Of a DNA stretch of 41,738 bases, positions 21,066 to 31,786 are shown one piece after another. Position numbers and translations under genes: made by a program. Source of the stretch: Priapulus caudatus. Its lineage: Eukaryota; Priapulida; Priapulimorpha; Priapulimorphida; Priapulidae. Under the pieces are notes generated by a model, which was not told the origin of the DNA, ran no database searches, and saw nothing but the letters and a program-made list of their open reading frames with translations. The stretch lies in NCBI RefSeq assembly GCF_000485595.1, contig NW_014577410.1:100992-142729 (forward strand). Reading direction: 5' to 3'. Numbering within the stretch: position 1 is the stretch's first letter; every line of letters starts with the position of its first letter.

Positions 21066-22669
21066 GGTCCCTATATATAAAGGGACCCTAGTAACTCCAC
21101 CATAACTCCACTCATAGCTAAGTCCACTATAATAAATATAAAGTGCGATATACAAGAATAAAACTACTGGACACTTCTCCAAGAACAAATAACAATAGAG
21201 CACAATGAATTATACTTATAATTAAGTAACCATTTATTTGCCAAATAAGCATTTCCAGCTACTTCGCTATCACTGTGCCAAGACACCTGCCTTTCGCATG
21301 TGCACTAAAATAACAATCGTCCAGAAATTCATTGGTCAGTTCCAATTTATTTTAGTACGTATCCCACTTTTATGAATGGTAAACATGACATTATGCTAAA
21401 TTTTACAACTTGCAAGAAATACCACTTTTTAGTCATATTATGCAGTCCATTGACTCTTTACTTGCTATGTTAAGCTACCCTCAAATTATGTAATGATGAT
21501 GACTGATGATAATGCATGGTGCACTGCAACAGCAACTACTGAAGGGGTGCATGTTAACGTACCACTGATATATCATATGAACTAAATAAAACGTAAAAAG
21601 GTATATTTACCATTAAACTGGACAGTGAATCTATACATGGTGCACGAACCTTGTCACACGATGATGTGAGTATGACGATAACGTTTAAATAAAATTAAGA
21701 TGAAACCACAAATCCATAATAAAGTAGAAAAATTCCCTACACAGTAAGAAATAAATCACAGGCTTTGAATGCACATGAAACATGATAGCCTAGATAGATT
21801 CTTTGTTATTGCGTGATACATTTTCTTTTAATGCAAAAAGTCTCATTTACCCAGATGAGACGGGATACTAGAGAAGCGTTGCCGAAAGGAGGTGTTGATC
21901 CCAAGCGCTATAAGCGCAGATCTTGCGCGCAGTTCCGCGGCAAGGCGCACGCGACCGCGGGAAAATAGTCAGGATTCTATCTAAGTATCTATCTATTTAT
22001 GTTAAAGTTTCATATCGCATACACACGGCCCATAAGAGGCAAGTAGTTGGTTTCCTTAGATCAATAAAACGATGTCTGCATTAAATTTTGAGAGTGTACA
22101 CTCTAAAATCAATCGTCAGATGTTTACATTCACTTAACAGTGTGTCACAGTAAGCGAATAACATTCGACCATCATAATGTACTTATTAACTACAGAAGGT
22201 GCCAGTTACTGTAGCATTCGTCAACTTTGTATAATCAATGGGCCTATTATGCCTTTAATTATATATGTATATAGTATATACATATATTAGAGATGGGAAT
22301 CAGTTGGAATTTCATCATCGATCATCGGTTGCACCCATTTTTTATAATACAATATATACTAAAAACTATGAAACAGTATTATACTCACTTATATTTGGTG
22401 TAAGTTAGATTTATTGTCTCCAAGCTGTAAAGTAACCAAAAAACCACACACAAATAAAATGAAGAGTCATTTCAGCAATGTTTGCCAATTTTATTGAGCC
22501 GAGCGCTTAGTCTTTTGCTGCACAACGACTGACTTTCGCTTATAATTCATCATCGGGACATCACTAATATATATTTACCTGACTATCATTTAAAAATTAC
22601 ATAATAATGTGCAGTATTGTGACTGTATTGTATTTGGACAATGTAATATATGAAATATTTTGTTTTAAG

Positions 22670-22874
22670 GATCATGCTTACTCATGTTCGCCAAGAAAAT
22701 GGAAAAGAAAGTTGCATGAAACGGAGGAGAAACTAGACACCATCACAAAGAAGCTGAAGAACACTGCCCGTCGAGAGAAGAGATGAAAAGAAACTTGTAG
22801 ACATCAGTTGGCAGAGCTGTATGAAAAATACCTCATAAATATGGAGTTAAGATCAAAGCTGGAATCCTTTGGAG
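22670..22874 (+). pseudogene. THAP/P-element-type transposase relic, coiled-coil exon (copy 1)
   Basis: An exon-like segment from acceptor TTTTAAG to donor GGAG|GTACC. It reads DHAYSCSPRKWKRKL, then helical charged sequence (KLDTITKKLKNTARREKR), a TGA stop, then LAELYEKYL and LRSKLESFG. DHxYxxSPxxxKxKL followed by a coiled coil is the stretch found after the THAP zinc finger in THAP proteins and THAP9-like transposases. The in-frame TGA, probably from CGA, inactivates it. It continues in frame into 23013-23166. No THAP zinc finger was found. Confidence 0.75.
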
Positions 22875-23012
22875 GTACCAAACTTTTAAAATTGAATCTA
22901 ATCTTACTTTTAAACTATTCACAGACAAGCTAATCCTGTAGGTAGTGGTGGCCTATAATTATCTAGTAATGTGTTAGATGAATTGTTTCTGACAAGTGTA
23001 TTTTTATTTCAG

Positions 23013-23166
23013 ATATTCCTTGGAAATTATTTAAAAAACCTTCTAAAGAATACACACACGATCAAAGGGATTTTGCCATCACGTTACACCTGCAATCTCC
23101 CAAGGCGTATGAGTATTTGAGGAGTACACTGGATTTGCCGCTGCCACACCCTAGAACTCTCAGAAA
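23013..23166 (+). pseudogene. THAP9/P-element transposase relic, SPKAYEYLR exon (copy 1)
   Basis: The acceptor TTTTATTTCAG precedes it and the donor GTATGT follows. The frame joins the preceding relic exon (G|AT) and is fully open. It contains DQRDFAITLHLQSPKAYEYL, then LDLPLPHPRTLRK. This matches the conserved helical block before the RNase H-like catalytic core in P-element/THAP9 transposases (FAxTLxxxSPKAYxYLR...LPHPxTxRKW). The downstream catalytic core is absent here: the foldback element follows instead. Confidence 0.85.
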
Positions 23167-23275
23167 GTATGTAAAAAGTTAAACATTGTTTTTGGAATGT
23201 GAATATACTGCATTAGACAAAATGCATTGTATTTATAAGCATTGTAATTATTGGCTGCTATAACATTTTAGTGTA

Positions 23276-23280
<5 letters not shown>

Positions 23281-23315
<35 letters not shown>

Positions 23316-24040
23316 AGAGTGGATAATAGAGAAGAGTATGACTCGGTTTTAACAGCGTTTTGCATAGTTTTAAACTGGTAAATAATCTATCAATATGTGA
23401 ATGAATATATTCAAACTACCTTGTTTTCGTCTATGATTCTCCCTTAATCATATGACCCACCACAATTAACCTGAAAATCGTATGTGTTCTTCAAAAAGTT
23501 ATTGAATACGACACAGGTTTCGTACAGTTTTCACGGATGAACAGCATCTCTCTCCGACCGAACTTTCTTATGGGACTAGTGTTCTGTTGTCTATGACGGT
23601 ACGCTGGGGCCGTAAGGGAATCAGCTGCCTAGCTAGCTGGCCGTGAGCCGCATTTATTTAGCACGCTGGAACGCTGCACGCTGAATACAATTCGATGCCT
23701 AATATCCCATACGACCCCAAAGTTCCGTCATAGACAATAGAACACTAATCCCATAAGAAAGTTCGGTCGGAGAGATGCAATCATGCGTGAAAACTGTAAC
23801 GAAACCGTGTCGTATTCAAATAACTTTTTGAAGAACACATACGATTTTCAGGTAAATTGGTGGTGTCATATGATTAAGGGGAGAATCATAGACGAAACAA
23901 GGTAAAGTTTGAATATATTTATTCACATATTGATAGATTATTTACCAGTTGAAAACTATGCAAAACGCTGTTAAAACGAGTCATACTCTTCTCTATTATC
24001 CACTCTTGATATATATATATATATATATTATATATATGTC
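23281..24040. mobile_element. Long-armed foldback element (copy 1)
   Basis: Two arms of about 300 bp, 23313-23610 and 23714-24009, are near-perfect inverse complements. They start at TCAAGAGTGGATAATAGAG and share TCTCCGACCGAACTTTCTTA and TTGTCTATGACGG words. A loop of about 100 bp separates them, and (TA)n tracts abut both ends. Non-coding. It resembles a Tc1/mariner-type or other TA-targeting foldback MITE, but the superfamily is an inference. Copy 2 is at 27027-27770. Confidence 0.85.
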
Positions 24041-24059
24041 CTAATTTTTGTTTGTCATT

Positions 24060-24967
24060 ATTAACATGATTAACCTAATTACGGTGAGGGAATGCATTGA
24101 TAATAAATAGAGAACATCGTTATATACGGCGCTCCGCAAATAGATGGTCCCTTGTACCAGGCGCAGGCCCGGCGATCGGAACCGGAACCATAGGGATAGT
24201 GTAAAGCACGCCGCCGTTTCAAATCTGTACAATTACTGTTTGATTATTGTGATTTCACACTGATCCTCTTTAGTAATGTGATCGAACAAATGGAACTCTG
24301 TTCTTATTTATAAACCTGGATGAACATGACATTGATCAATATTCTTCGGTGAGAAAAGGAGAAATCACCAGATGAATATACACGGTTTTTATATATTTTG
24401 ATTAAATTTCAGAAGAATATCAAATTTTATTCTGTATGTAGGATCACACATTTCACTCGTTTTTTTATAGTTTGATTGACTTTAATACGTTTTATATTTG
24501 TCAGCATATAAGGATTGTATTTTTAAAATTTTGCATTTGCATTATACAAGCAATGACACAGGTGTGCAAATATCACATGTATATATTTCATTATTGAATA
24601 ATTATATTATATATATATAATCAATATATTGTAAACAGTGCAGTTTACAAGAATTCAAACTCCTACGTAAATTATGTTGTTGTTATGTTATGTTGTTTAT
24701 GGTGTTTGTTAGTGCTGTTGAATGTATTTCTGAAAGTTTGTTTCAAGCAGACTTGCTTTAGTAGTCTTTAGTAGATTTCTGTAGTCTTGCTATTAGATTG
24801 CATTAGATTGATTTCTGGTATCTGCTATTCGTGTATAGATAGATGCTGCTGACTAACCCCGCAATCTTGCAACCCTTTCCCTGTACTACTTTCCTGCACT
24901 TTAACGTACCAAATCTTTCTAGGCAGTGTTTATGACCCTAGTGAGCTTCCTACTTGCCTGGTGTGAC
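24060..24967. repeat. Block X, copy 2 (truncated by assembly gap)
   Basis: Follows copy 3 of X from the TTAACATGATTAACCTAATTAC start, through AATAGAGAACATCG and AAACCTGGAT, and into the first 171-bp repeat units. It is then cut by the run of Ns. It retains the ~200-bp segment missing from copy 1. Confidence 0.9.
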
Positions 24968-24992
24968 NNNNNNNNNNNNNNNNNNNNNNNNN
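24968..24992. other. Assembly gap (25 N)
   Basis: A run of 25 ambiguous bases. By comparison with copy 3, roughly the last 2.5 kb of X copy 2 and the start of the next module are missing here, so the true gap is probably much longer than 25 bp. Confidence 0.99.
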
Positions 24993-24994
24993 GC

Positions 24995-25087
24995 ACCCTG
25001 CAAAGGAAGAAAACCCCAGAACTCACAAAGGCAGATGTCACAGAATATTTTGCCACAAACAGTCCCATCTGCTGTCCCTGTTGCTGA
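24995..25087 (+). pseudogene. Possible fragment of a transposon open frame next to the gap
   Basis: An open frame running out of the gap, reading RKKTPELTKADVTEYF and ending CCPCC then TGA. Composition and context, just before a transposon terminus, suggest the tail of a transposase coding region, perhaps the same THAP/P-type family. No diagnostic motif is visible. Confidence 0.35.
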
Positions 25088-25112
25088 TAACACTGTAATC
25101 ATTACACCTTAA

Positions 25113-26012
25113 AGGCATAATAGGCCCATCGATTATGCAATTTTAACGAATGCTAGAGTAACTGGCACCTTGTGTAGTTAATAAGTACATTACCTTATAG
25201 CCAACGCGTATTAGTTTGTCCAATATCACTGCTGGTTACTAAGAAATGTCTAATTGAAATCCGCAGTCCACGAATCAGTTGACTGACTTGTTTACAGTTT
25301 CGAAACCGCATACTTCAAAACGGTGTGATACAGATTTATAGTCCACCGGACATTTTCGCACGCATGCAAAAACGCACGCACGCATGCATTTTCGCTCGGC
25401 CGTACGCAATGCTAGCGATAGTACAGTACCCTAACTATACGTAACAGTAGCTCTGATTGTAATGAACGTGGAATCCACGTACGAATCACGGACGCTCGTG
25501 ATAATGAAGTAGGCTTGTTGCGGGCCAACGCTATGGAGGATCGCGGACTAACCACGGCCAAAGACTAAACATGGAAAGCAGACAGCACTACGCGTATTTA
25601 CGTATATTGGTCAAACGATACACCTGTGTCTGAAATTGAAGACATGTGGTACCTGTTCATTAGCACCCACGATTATTTACTTGTGCCTCAATACGAGAAT
25701 ACACCCAGAGATACATTCTACTAGCTCATTAGTCGTATATAAGCATCCCGGACAAACAATTCTCTGCTAAACACCCGTAGCAACATGTGACGTTGCCTAA
25801 CCGAATTCGAGGCTATTTTGCTTGGCAACCAATTTAGCGTTGGCGCCAGATTACCAGATTTACGGATTTCAATTAGACATTTCTTAGTAATTAGCAGTGA
25901 TATTGGACAAACTAATACGCGTTGACTATAAGGTAATGTACTTATTAACTACAGAACGTGCCAGTTACTGTAGCATTCGTCAACTTTTATAATCAATGGG
26001 CCTATTATGCCT
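25113..26012. mobile_element. 900-bp element with ~150-bp TIRs flanked by TTAA
   Basis: The left arm 25113-25262 (AGGCATAATAGGCCCATCGA inward to AATTGAAATCCG) is inverted at 25863-26012 (CGGATTTCAATT outward to GGGCCTATTATGCCT), with scattered mismatches. TTAA lies immediately outside both ends (25109-25112 and 26013-26016), as expected for a TTAA target duplication. The roughly 600-bp interior has no open frame of note. TTAA duplication suggests a piggyBac-type mover, but the AGGCAT termini are not the usual CCC-type ends. The right arm alone recurs at 22175-22253. Confidence 0.7.
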
Positions 26013-26424
26013 TTAATTATATATGTATATAGTATATACATATATTAGAGATGGGAATCAGTTGGAATTTCATCATCGATCATCGCGTTGCACATTTTTT
26101 ATAATACAATATATACTAAAAACTATGAAACAGTATTATACTCACTTATATTTGGTGTAAGTTAGATTTATTGTCTCCAAGCTGTAAAGTAACCAAAAAA
26201 CCACACACAAATAAAATGAAGAGTCATTTCAGCAATGTTTGCCAATTTTATTGAGCCGAGCGCTTAGTCTTTTGCTGCACAACGGCTGACTTTCGCTTAT
26301 AATTCATCATCGGGACATCACTATATATATTTACCTGACTATCATTTAAAAATTACATAATAATGTGCAGTATTGTGACTGTATTGTATTTGGACAATGT
26401 AATATATGAAATATTTGTTTTAAG

Positions 26425-26626
26425 GATCATGCTTACTCATTTCGCCAAGAAAATGGAAAAGAAAGTTGCATGAAACGGAGGAGAAACTAGACACCATCAC
26501 AAAGAAGCTGAAGAACACTGCCCGTCGAGAGAAGAGATGAAAAGAAACTGTAGACATCAGTTGGCAGAGCTGTATGAAAATACCTCATAAATATGGAGTT
26601 AAGATCAAAGCTGGAATCCTTTGGAG
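26425..26626 (+). pseudogene. THAP/P-element-type transposase relic, coiled-coil exon (copy 2)
   Basis: Copy of 22670-22874 with the same acceptor and donor contexts. It shares the in-frame TGA after ARREKR and differs by single-base deletions near 26440, 26550 and 26580. The shared stop means the element was already dead before the block was duplicated. Confidence 0.7.
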
Positions 26627-26764
26627 GTACCAAACTTTTAAAATTGAATCTAATCTTACTTTTAAACTATTCACAGACAAGCTAATCCTGTAGGTAGTGG
26701 TGGCCTATAATTATCTAGTAATGTGTTAGATGAATTGTTTCTGACAAGTGTATTTTTATTTCAG

Positions 26765-26914
26765 ATATTCCTTGGAAATTATTTAAAAACCTTCTAAAGA
26801 ATACACACACGATCAAAGGGATTGCCATCACGTTACACCTGCAATCTCCCAAGGCGTATGAGTATTTGAGGAGTACACTGGATTTGCAGCTGCCAACCCT
26901 AGAACTCTCAGAAA
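26765..26914 (+). pseudogene. THAP9/P-element transposase relic, SPKAYEYLR exon (copy 2)
   Basis: Copy of 23013-23166, but four bases shorter, with frameshifting deletions in the AAAAACC run, the GGGATT word and near the LPHP segment. SPKAYEYLRSTLDL is still readable. The first copy is the more intact. Confidence 0.75.
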
Positions 26915-27023
26915 GTATGTAAAAAGTTAAACATTGTTTTTGGAATGTGAATACACTGCATTAGACAAAATGCATTGTATTTATAAGCATTGTATTATTG
27001 GCTGCTATAACATTTCAGTGTAG

Positions 27024-27026
<3 letters not shown>

Positions 27027-27061
<35 letters not shown>

Positions 27062-27770
27062 AGAGTGGATAATAGAGAAGAGTATGACCGGTTTTAACAG
27101 CGTTTTGCATAGTTTTAAACTGGTAAATAATCTATCAATATGTGAATGAATATATTCAAACTTTACCTTGTTTCGTCTATGATTCCCTTAATCATATGAC
27201 ACCACCAATTTACCTGAAAATCGTATTGTTCTTCAAAAAGTTATTTGAATACGACACGGTTTCGTACAGTTTTCACGCATGAATGCATCTCTCCGACCGA
27301 ACTTCTATGGGACTAGTTTCTGTTGTCTATGACGGTACGCTGGGGCGTGAAGGGAATCAGCTGCTAGCTAGCTGGCCGTGAGGCGCATTTATTTTTAGCA
27401 CGCTGGAAACGCTGCACGCTGAATACAATTCGATGCCTAATATCCCATACGACCCCCAAAGTTCCGTCATAGACAATAGAACACTAATCCCATAAGAAAG
27501 TTCGGTCGGAGAGATGCAATCATGCGTGAAAACTGTACGAAACCGTGTCGTATTCAAATAACTTTTTTGAAGAACACATACGATTTTCAGGTAAATTGGT
27601 GGTGTCATATGATTAAGGGAGAATCATAGACGAAAACAAGGTAAAGTTTGAATATATTTATTCACATATTGATAGATTATTTACCAGGTTGAAAACTATG
27701 CAAAACGCTGTTAAAACGAGTCATACTCTTCTCTATTATCCACTCTTGATATATATATATATATATATGT
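27027..27770. mobile_element. Long-armed foldback element (copy 2)
   Basis: Second copy of 23281-24040. The arms are about 27060-27335 and 27455-27750, separated by a GC-richer loop containing CTAGCTAGCTGGCCGTGAG, with (TA)n at both ends. It differs from copy 1 mostly by short indels. Confidence 0.85.
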
Positions 27771-28328
27771 CCTAATTTTTGTTTGTCGTTATTAACATGA
27801 TTAACCTAATTACAGGTGGATGGAATGCATTGATAATAAATAGAGAACATCGTACTATACGGCGCTCCCGCATAATAGATGGTCCCTTGTACCAGCGCGC
27901 ATGCGCGATCGGAACCCGAACCAGTAGAGGATTGTAAGCACGCCCGCGTTTCAATCTGTACAAATACTTGTTTGATTATTGTGATTTCACACTGATCCTC
28001 TTTAGTAATGTGATCGAACAAATGGAACTCTGTTCTTATTTAATAAACCTGGATTGAACATGACATTGATCAATATTCTTCGTGAGAAAAAGGAGAAATC
28101 ACCAGATGAATATACACGGTTTTTATATATTTTGATTAAATTTCAGAAGAATATCAAATTTTATTCTGTATGTAGGATCACACATTTCACTCGTTCTTTT
28201 TATAGTTTGATTGACTTTAATACGTTTTATTCAGCATATAAGGATTGTATTTTTAAAATTTTGCATTTGCATTATACAAGCAATGACACAGGTGTGCAAA
28301 TATCACATGTATATATTTCATTATTGTA

Positions 28329-28362
<34 letters not shown>

Positions 28363-28530
28363 AAACATGCAGTTTACATGAATTCAAACTCCTGCGTAAA
28401 TTATGTTGTTGTTATGGTATGTTGTTTATGGTGTTGTTGTTAGTGTGTGTTGAATGTATTTCTGAAAGTTTGTTTCAAGCAGACTTGCTTTAGTAGTCTT
28501 TAGTAGATTTCTGTAGTCTTGCTATTAGAT

Positions 28531-29090
28531 TGCATTAGATTGATTTCTGTAGTCTTGCTATTCGTGTATAGATAGATGCTGCTGACTAACCCCGCAATTC
28601 TTGCAACCCTTTCCCTGTACTACTTTCCTGCACTTTAACGTACAAATCTTTCTAGGCAGTGTTTATGACCCTAGTGAGCTTCCTACTTGCCTGGTGTGAC
28701 TGCATTAGATTGATTTCTGTAGTCTTGCTATTCGTGTATAGATAGATGCTGCTGACTCACCCCACAATTCTTGCAACCCTTACCCTGTACTACTTTCCTG
28801 CACTTTAACCTACCAAATCTTTCTATGCAGTGTTCAGGACCCTGGTGAGCTTCCTATTTGCCTGGTGTGACTGCATTAGATTGATTTCTGTAGTCTTGCT
28901 ATTCGTTTCTATAGATAGATGTTACTGACTCACCCCACAATTTTTGCAACCCTTACCATGTACTACTTTCCTGCACTTTAACCTACCAAATCTTTCTATG
29001 CAGTGTTCAGGACCCTGGTGAGCTTAACACTTACCTGGTGTGACTGTATTAGATTGAGTTCTGTAGTCTTGCTATTCGTGTATAGATGCT
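28531..29090 (+). repeat. ~171-bp tandem repeat, copy 3
   Basis: Units start with TGCATTAGATTGATTTCTG at 28531, 28701 and 28872, and with a variant TGTATTAGATTGAGTTCTG at 29045, giving periods of 170, 171 and 173 bp. The last unit merges into GCCGACTTTAGAGATAC. A clear satellite-like array embedded inside a mobile block. Confidence 0.9.
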
Positions 29091-29650
29091 GCCGACTTTA
29101 GAGATACTAGAGATTCTTTTCTCAAGTTAAATCCTAATTTATTCATTTGTGATTGTCTATCTGAGCCTTTATGCATTTTCATACACTAACATCTAGTTAG
29201 TTATTAAATTTATTGTTATTATTTTATTGTTCTAAGGTGGGGAATAATAATCCAACCTGGCCATGTACCCTATTCGCTCCAATTTTCCTACCGCCGTGCG
29301 TATATTAGCCTATGAGCGCATATATTTGGTAATTAATTAAACTAATCGTGGTTCAATAAACTCAAAATTCACAGAGATTATAGCTAAGACATGTGGTCTA
29401 TAATAGCTAGAATTATATAGAATGTAACTCAACTCGTTCGCGGAGATATCAGAAGAAGTACACTTTCCTAACGTCCGTTCGTCTGTTTACTGCCTAGAAA
29501 ACAGTGCGACAATCATCTTTCCAATATGGCGGCGCAGGAAATCACCATCTGCGATGACGTCAGCCTATCTAGTTGTTATAGGATATCTATGGTCCCTATA
29601 TATAAAATATATATTATATATAGGGACCCTAGTAACTCCTAGGGAATCGG

Positions 29651-29874
29651 TGCACCGGGGAGAAATACTAATTTTTCACACATGTGTACACATGTATTGT
29701 ATACATGTGAACCTAGCCCTACCCTAACCCTAACAAAGCCCTACCCCAACTCTAACCCTAAGCAGAAAAAAATATTTTTTTTAAATATTAAAAAAAAACG
29801 AATCCTTCTGACTTTGTGTACGATTCGGAACCGTTCGGCGAATTCCGGAAAAATGAGTATTTCTCCATGGTGCA
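29651..29874. mobile_element. MITE with TGCACC...GGTGCA ends and CCCTAA repeats (copy 3)
   Basis: Same 224-bp length and termini as 20661-20884. It contains slightly different CCCTAA/CCCTA run lengths and one extra A in an A-run. Confidence 0.8.
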
Positions 29875-29890
29875 ATAATTCTCCTAGGGT

Positions 29891-30064
29891 CCAGGGGCGG
29901 TGTACAAAGGGGGGGCGTCCAGGGGGACACCCCCCCCCCCTGCTCGCGCCAGGAAAAGCATCTGAGGGGGTCTAATTTCAAAAAATTTCTTCCTTCGCGT
30001 GCTCGCAAGTTTGGGTTACGGTTAGACCCCCCCCCCCTGCTACAAATCCTGTACACGCACCTGG
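29891..30064. mobile_element. MITE with CCAGGGGCGTGTACA ends (copy 3)
   Basis: Copy of 20901-21065, 9 bp longer, the difference being largely in G and C homopolymers and in the G of GGCGGTGTACA. Confidence 0.8.
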
Positions 30065-31645
30065 GGTCCCTATATATAAAGGGACCCTAGTAACTCCACC
30101 ATAACTCCACTCATAGCTAAGTCCACTATAGTATAATAAATATAAAGTGCGATATACAAGAATAAAACTACTGGACACTTCTCCAAGAACAAAATAACAA
30201 TAGAGCACAAGAATTATATTATAATTAAGTAAATTTATTTGCCAAATAAGCATTTCCAGCTACTTCGCTATCACTGTGCCAAGACACCTGCCTTTCGCAT
30301 GGTGCACTAAAATAACAATCGTCCAGAAATTCATTGGTCAGTTCCAATTTATTTTAGTACGTATCCCACTTTTATGAATGGTAAACATGACATTATGCTA
30401 AATTTTACAGCTTTTTAGTCATATTATGCAGTCCATTGACTCTTTACTTGCTATGTTAAGCTACCTCAAATTATGTAATGATGATGACTGATGATAATGC
30501 ATGGTGCACTGCAACAGCAACTACTGAAGGGGTGCATGTTAACGACCACTGAATATATCATATGAACTAAATAAAACGTAAAAAGGTATATTTACCATTA
30601 AACTGGACAGTGAATCTATTACATGGTGCACGAACCTTGTCACACAGATGATGTGAGTATGACGATAACGTTTAAATAAAATTAAGATGAAACCACAAAT
30701 CCATAATAAAGTAGAAAAATTCCCTACACAGTAAGAAATAAATCACAGGCTTTGAATGCACATGAAACATGATAGCCTAGATAGATTCTTTGTTATTGCG
30801 TGATACATTTTCTTTTAATGCAAAAAGTCTCATTTACCCAGATGAGACGGGGATACAGAGAAGCGTTGCCGAAAGGAGGGTGTGATCCCAAGCGCTATAA
30901 GCGCAGATCTTGCGCCGCAGTTCCGCGGCAAAGGCGCACGGCGACCGCGGGAAAATAGTCAGGATTCTATCTAAGTATCTATCTATTTATGTTAAAGTTT
31001 CATATCGCATACACACGGCCCATAAGAGGCAAGTAGTTGGTTTCCTTAGATCAATAAAACGATGTCTGCATTTGAGAGTGTACACTCTAAAATCAATCGT
31101 CAGATGTTTACATTCACTTAACAGTGTGTCACAGTAAGCGAATAACATTCGACCATCCTGACAAACCCTCAAATAAACTGCTGATGTATAGCAATGCATA
31201 TATGCATCTACATAGCTTATTAACACGACCGATCCATGTTAAACCTCATGGCCTACACTGCTGCCACTCTGTGCTCAGTATCATAAGAACTGACGCCTTA
31301 AAGTTAAACATACATGTTCTCATGCACGGTAGCATTTAAAAAAGGATGCCTATAAAAGCAACTATAGGCACGTAAAACTGCTTCACTCGTTCAAACTGCG
31401 AATCTGTAGCAGCCCATAGGTGCCAGGTCATCATTGGAGAACAAATATACGTTTGTGCGTCGCCTCCATAGCTCCCTCTGCGTGGAACGTATTTCGGCAT
31501 GCTTCATCATGGACCACCGTGCTTCGGTCGATCGACTTCGTTGCTTCTACGCATGACGAACTCGGTCACAGCCGAGTAACGCGTGTTGTCATGCGCGGCT
31601 CCGAGCGATCGCGAAGATGTCCGCAGCGTCGGCAGCGTTCCTCCC

Positions 31646-31786
31646 TCAGCCGGCGTCGCTCGCTCGCTTCGTCGCGCACAGCCACGTGTCAGGCACCTCG
31701 TACGAGTAGCGCGGCACGCCGCTCTCGTACGGGATGTGCCATGCGTCGCCCTTCCTCTGCACCAGCGTGTCAAACTTCATCGGCGC
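31646..31786 (-). CDS. PRORP: PRORP exon 9 (C-terminus, zinc-site His and Cys)
   Basis: Acceptor AACGTGCAG, stop TGA at 31646-31648. Encodes [20 protein letters not shown], then [18 protein letters not shown]. The His of WHIP and the Cys of WLC complete the zinc site. The 3' UTR limit is not visible. The interval down to 31158 has no other gene that I can support. Confidence 0.95.
   Translation of the reverse strand, partial: APMKFDTLVQRKGDAWHIPYESGVPRYSYEVPDTWLCATKRASDAG

Larger units (their letters stand above)
18940..22173. repeat. Block X, copy 1
   Basis: This copy matches 27790-31157 (copy 3) almost end to end, and 24060-24967 (copy 2) over its first part. In order it contains a GAATGCATTGATAATA start, a unique 5' part (including a frame starting MALINILREKKEKSP with no recognised family), a TA-rich patch, the ~171-bp tandem repeats, GGTCCCTATATATA palindromes, two MITEs (20661-20884 and 20901-21065), about 1 kb of anonymous sequence, and a GC-rich patch near 21880-21965. 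It ends at ATTCGACCATC. Against copy 3 it lacks about 200 bp just after its start, and it carries many extra bases between 19300 and 20000. Confidence 0.9.
22175..24040. repeat. Block Y, copy 1
   Basis: Matches 25934-27770. It begins inside the inner part of a terminal inverted repeat (TAATGTACTTATTAAC), then runs TTTAATTATATATGTATATA, the transposase-relic exons and the foldback element. The junction at 22173-22175 fuses the end of block X directly to this TIR fragment, while copy 2 of Y is preceded by the full 900-bp element. Confidence 0.85.
25934..27770. repeat. Block Y, copy 2
   Basis: Parallel to 22175-24040, with scattered single-base indels and a few substitutions. It carries the second copies of the transposase relic exons and of the foldback element. 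Confidence 0.9.
27790..31157. repeat. Block X, copy 3 (most regular copy)
   Basis: The longest uninterrupted copy of X, ending at ATTCGACCATC (31157), only 488 bp beyond the PRORP stop codon. The same order of parts is seen as in copy 1. It is the best reference copy for reconstructing the repeat. An open frame at 28054-28443 has no recognised motif and is disrupted in other copies. Confidence 0.9.

Noticed and set aside
29028-29045. ACTTACCTGG resembling the 5' end of U1 snRNA
   Set aside because: It is part of the 171-bp tandem repeat, where other units read TTGCCTGG; the rest of U1 is absent.
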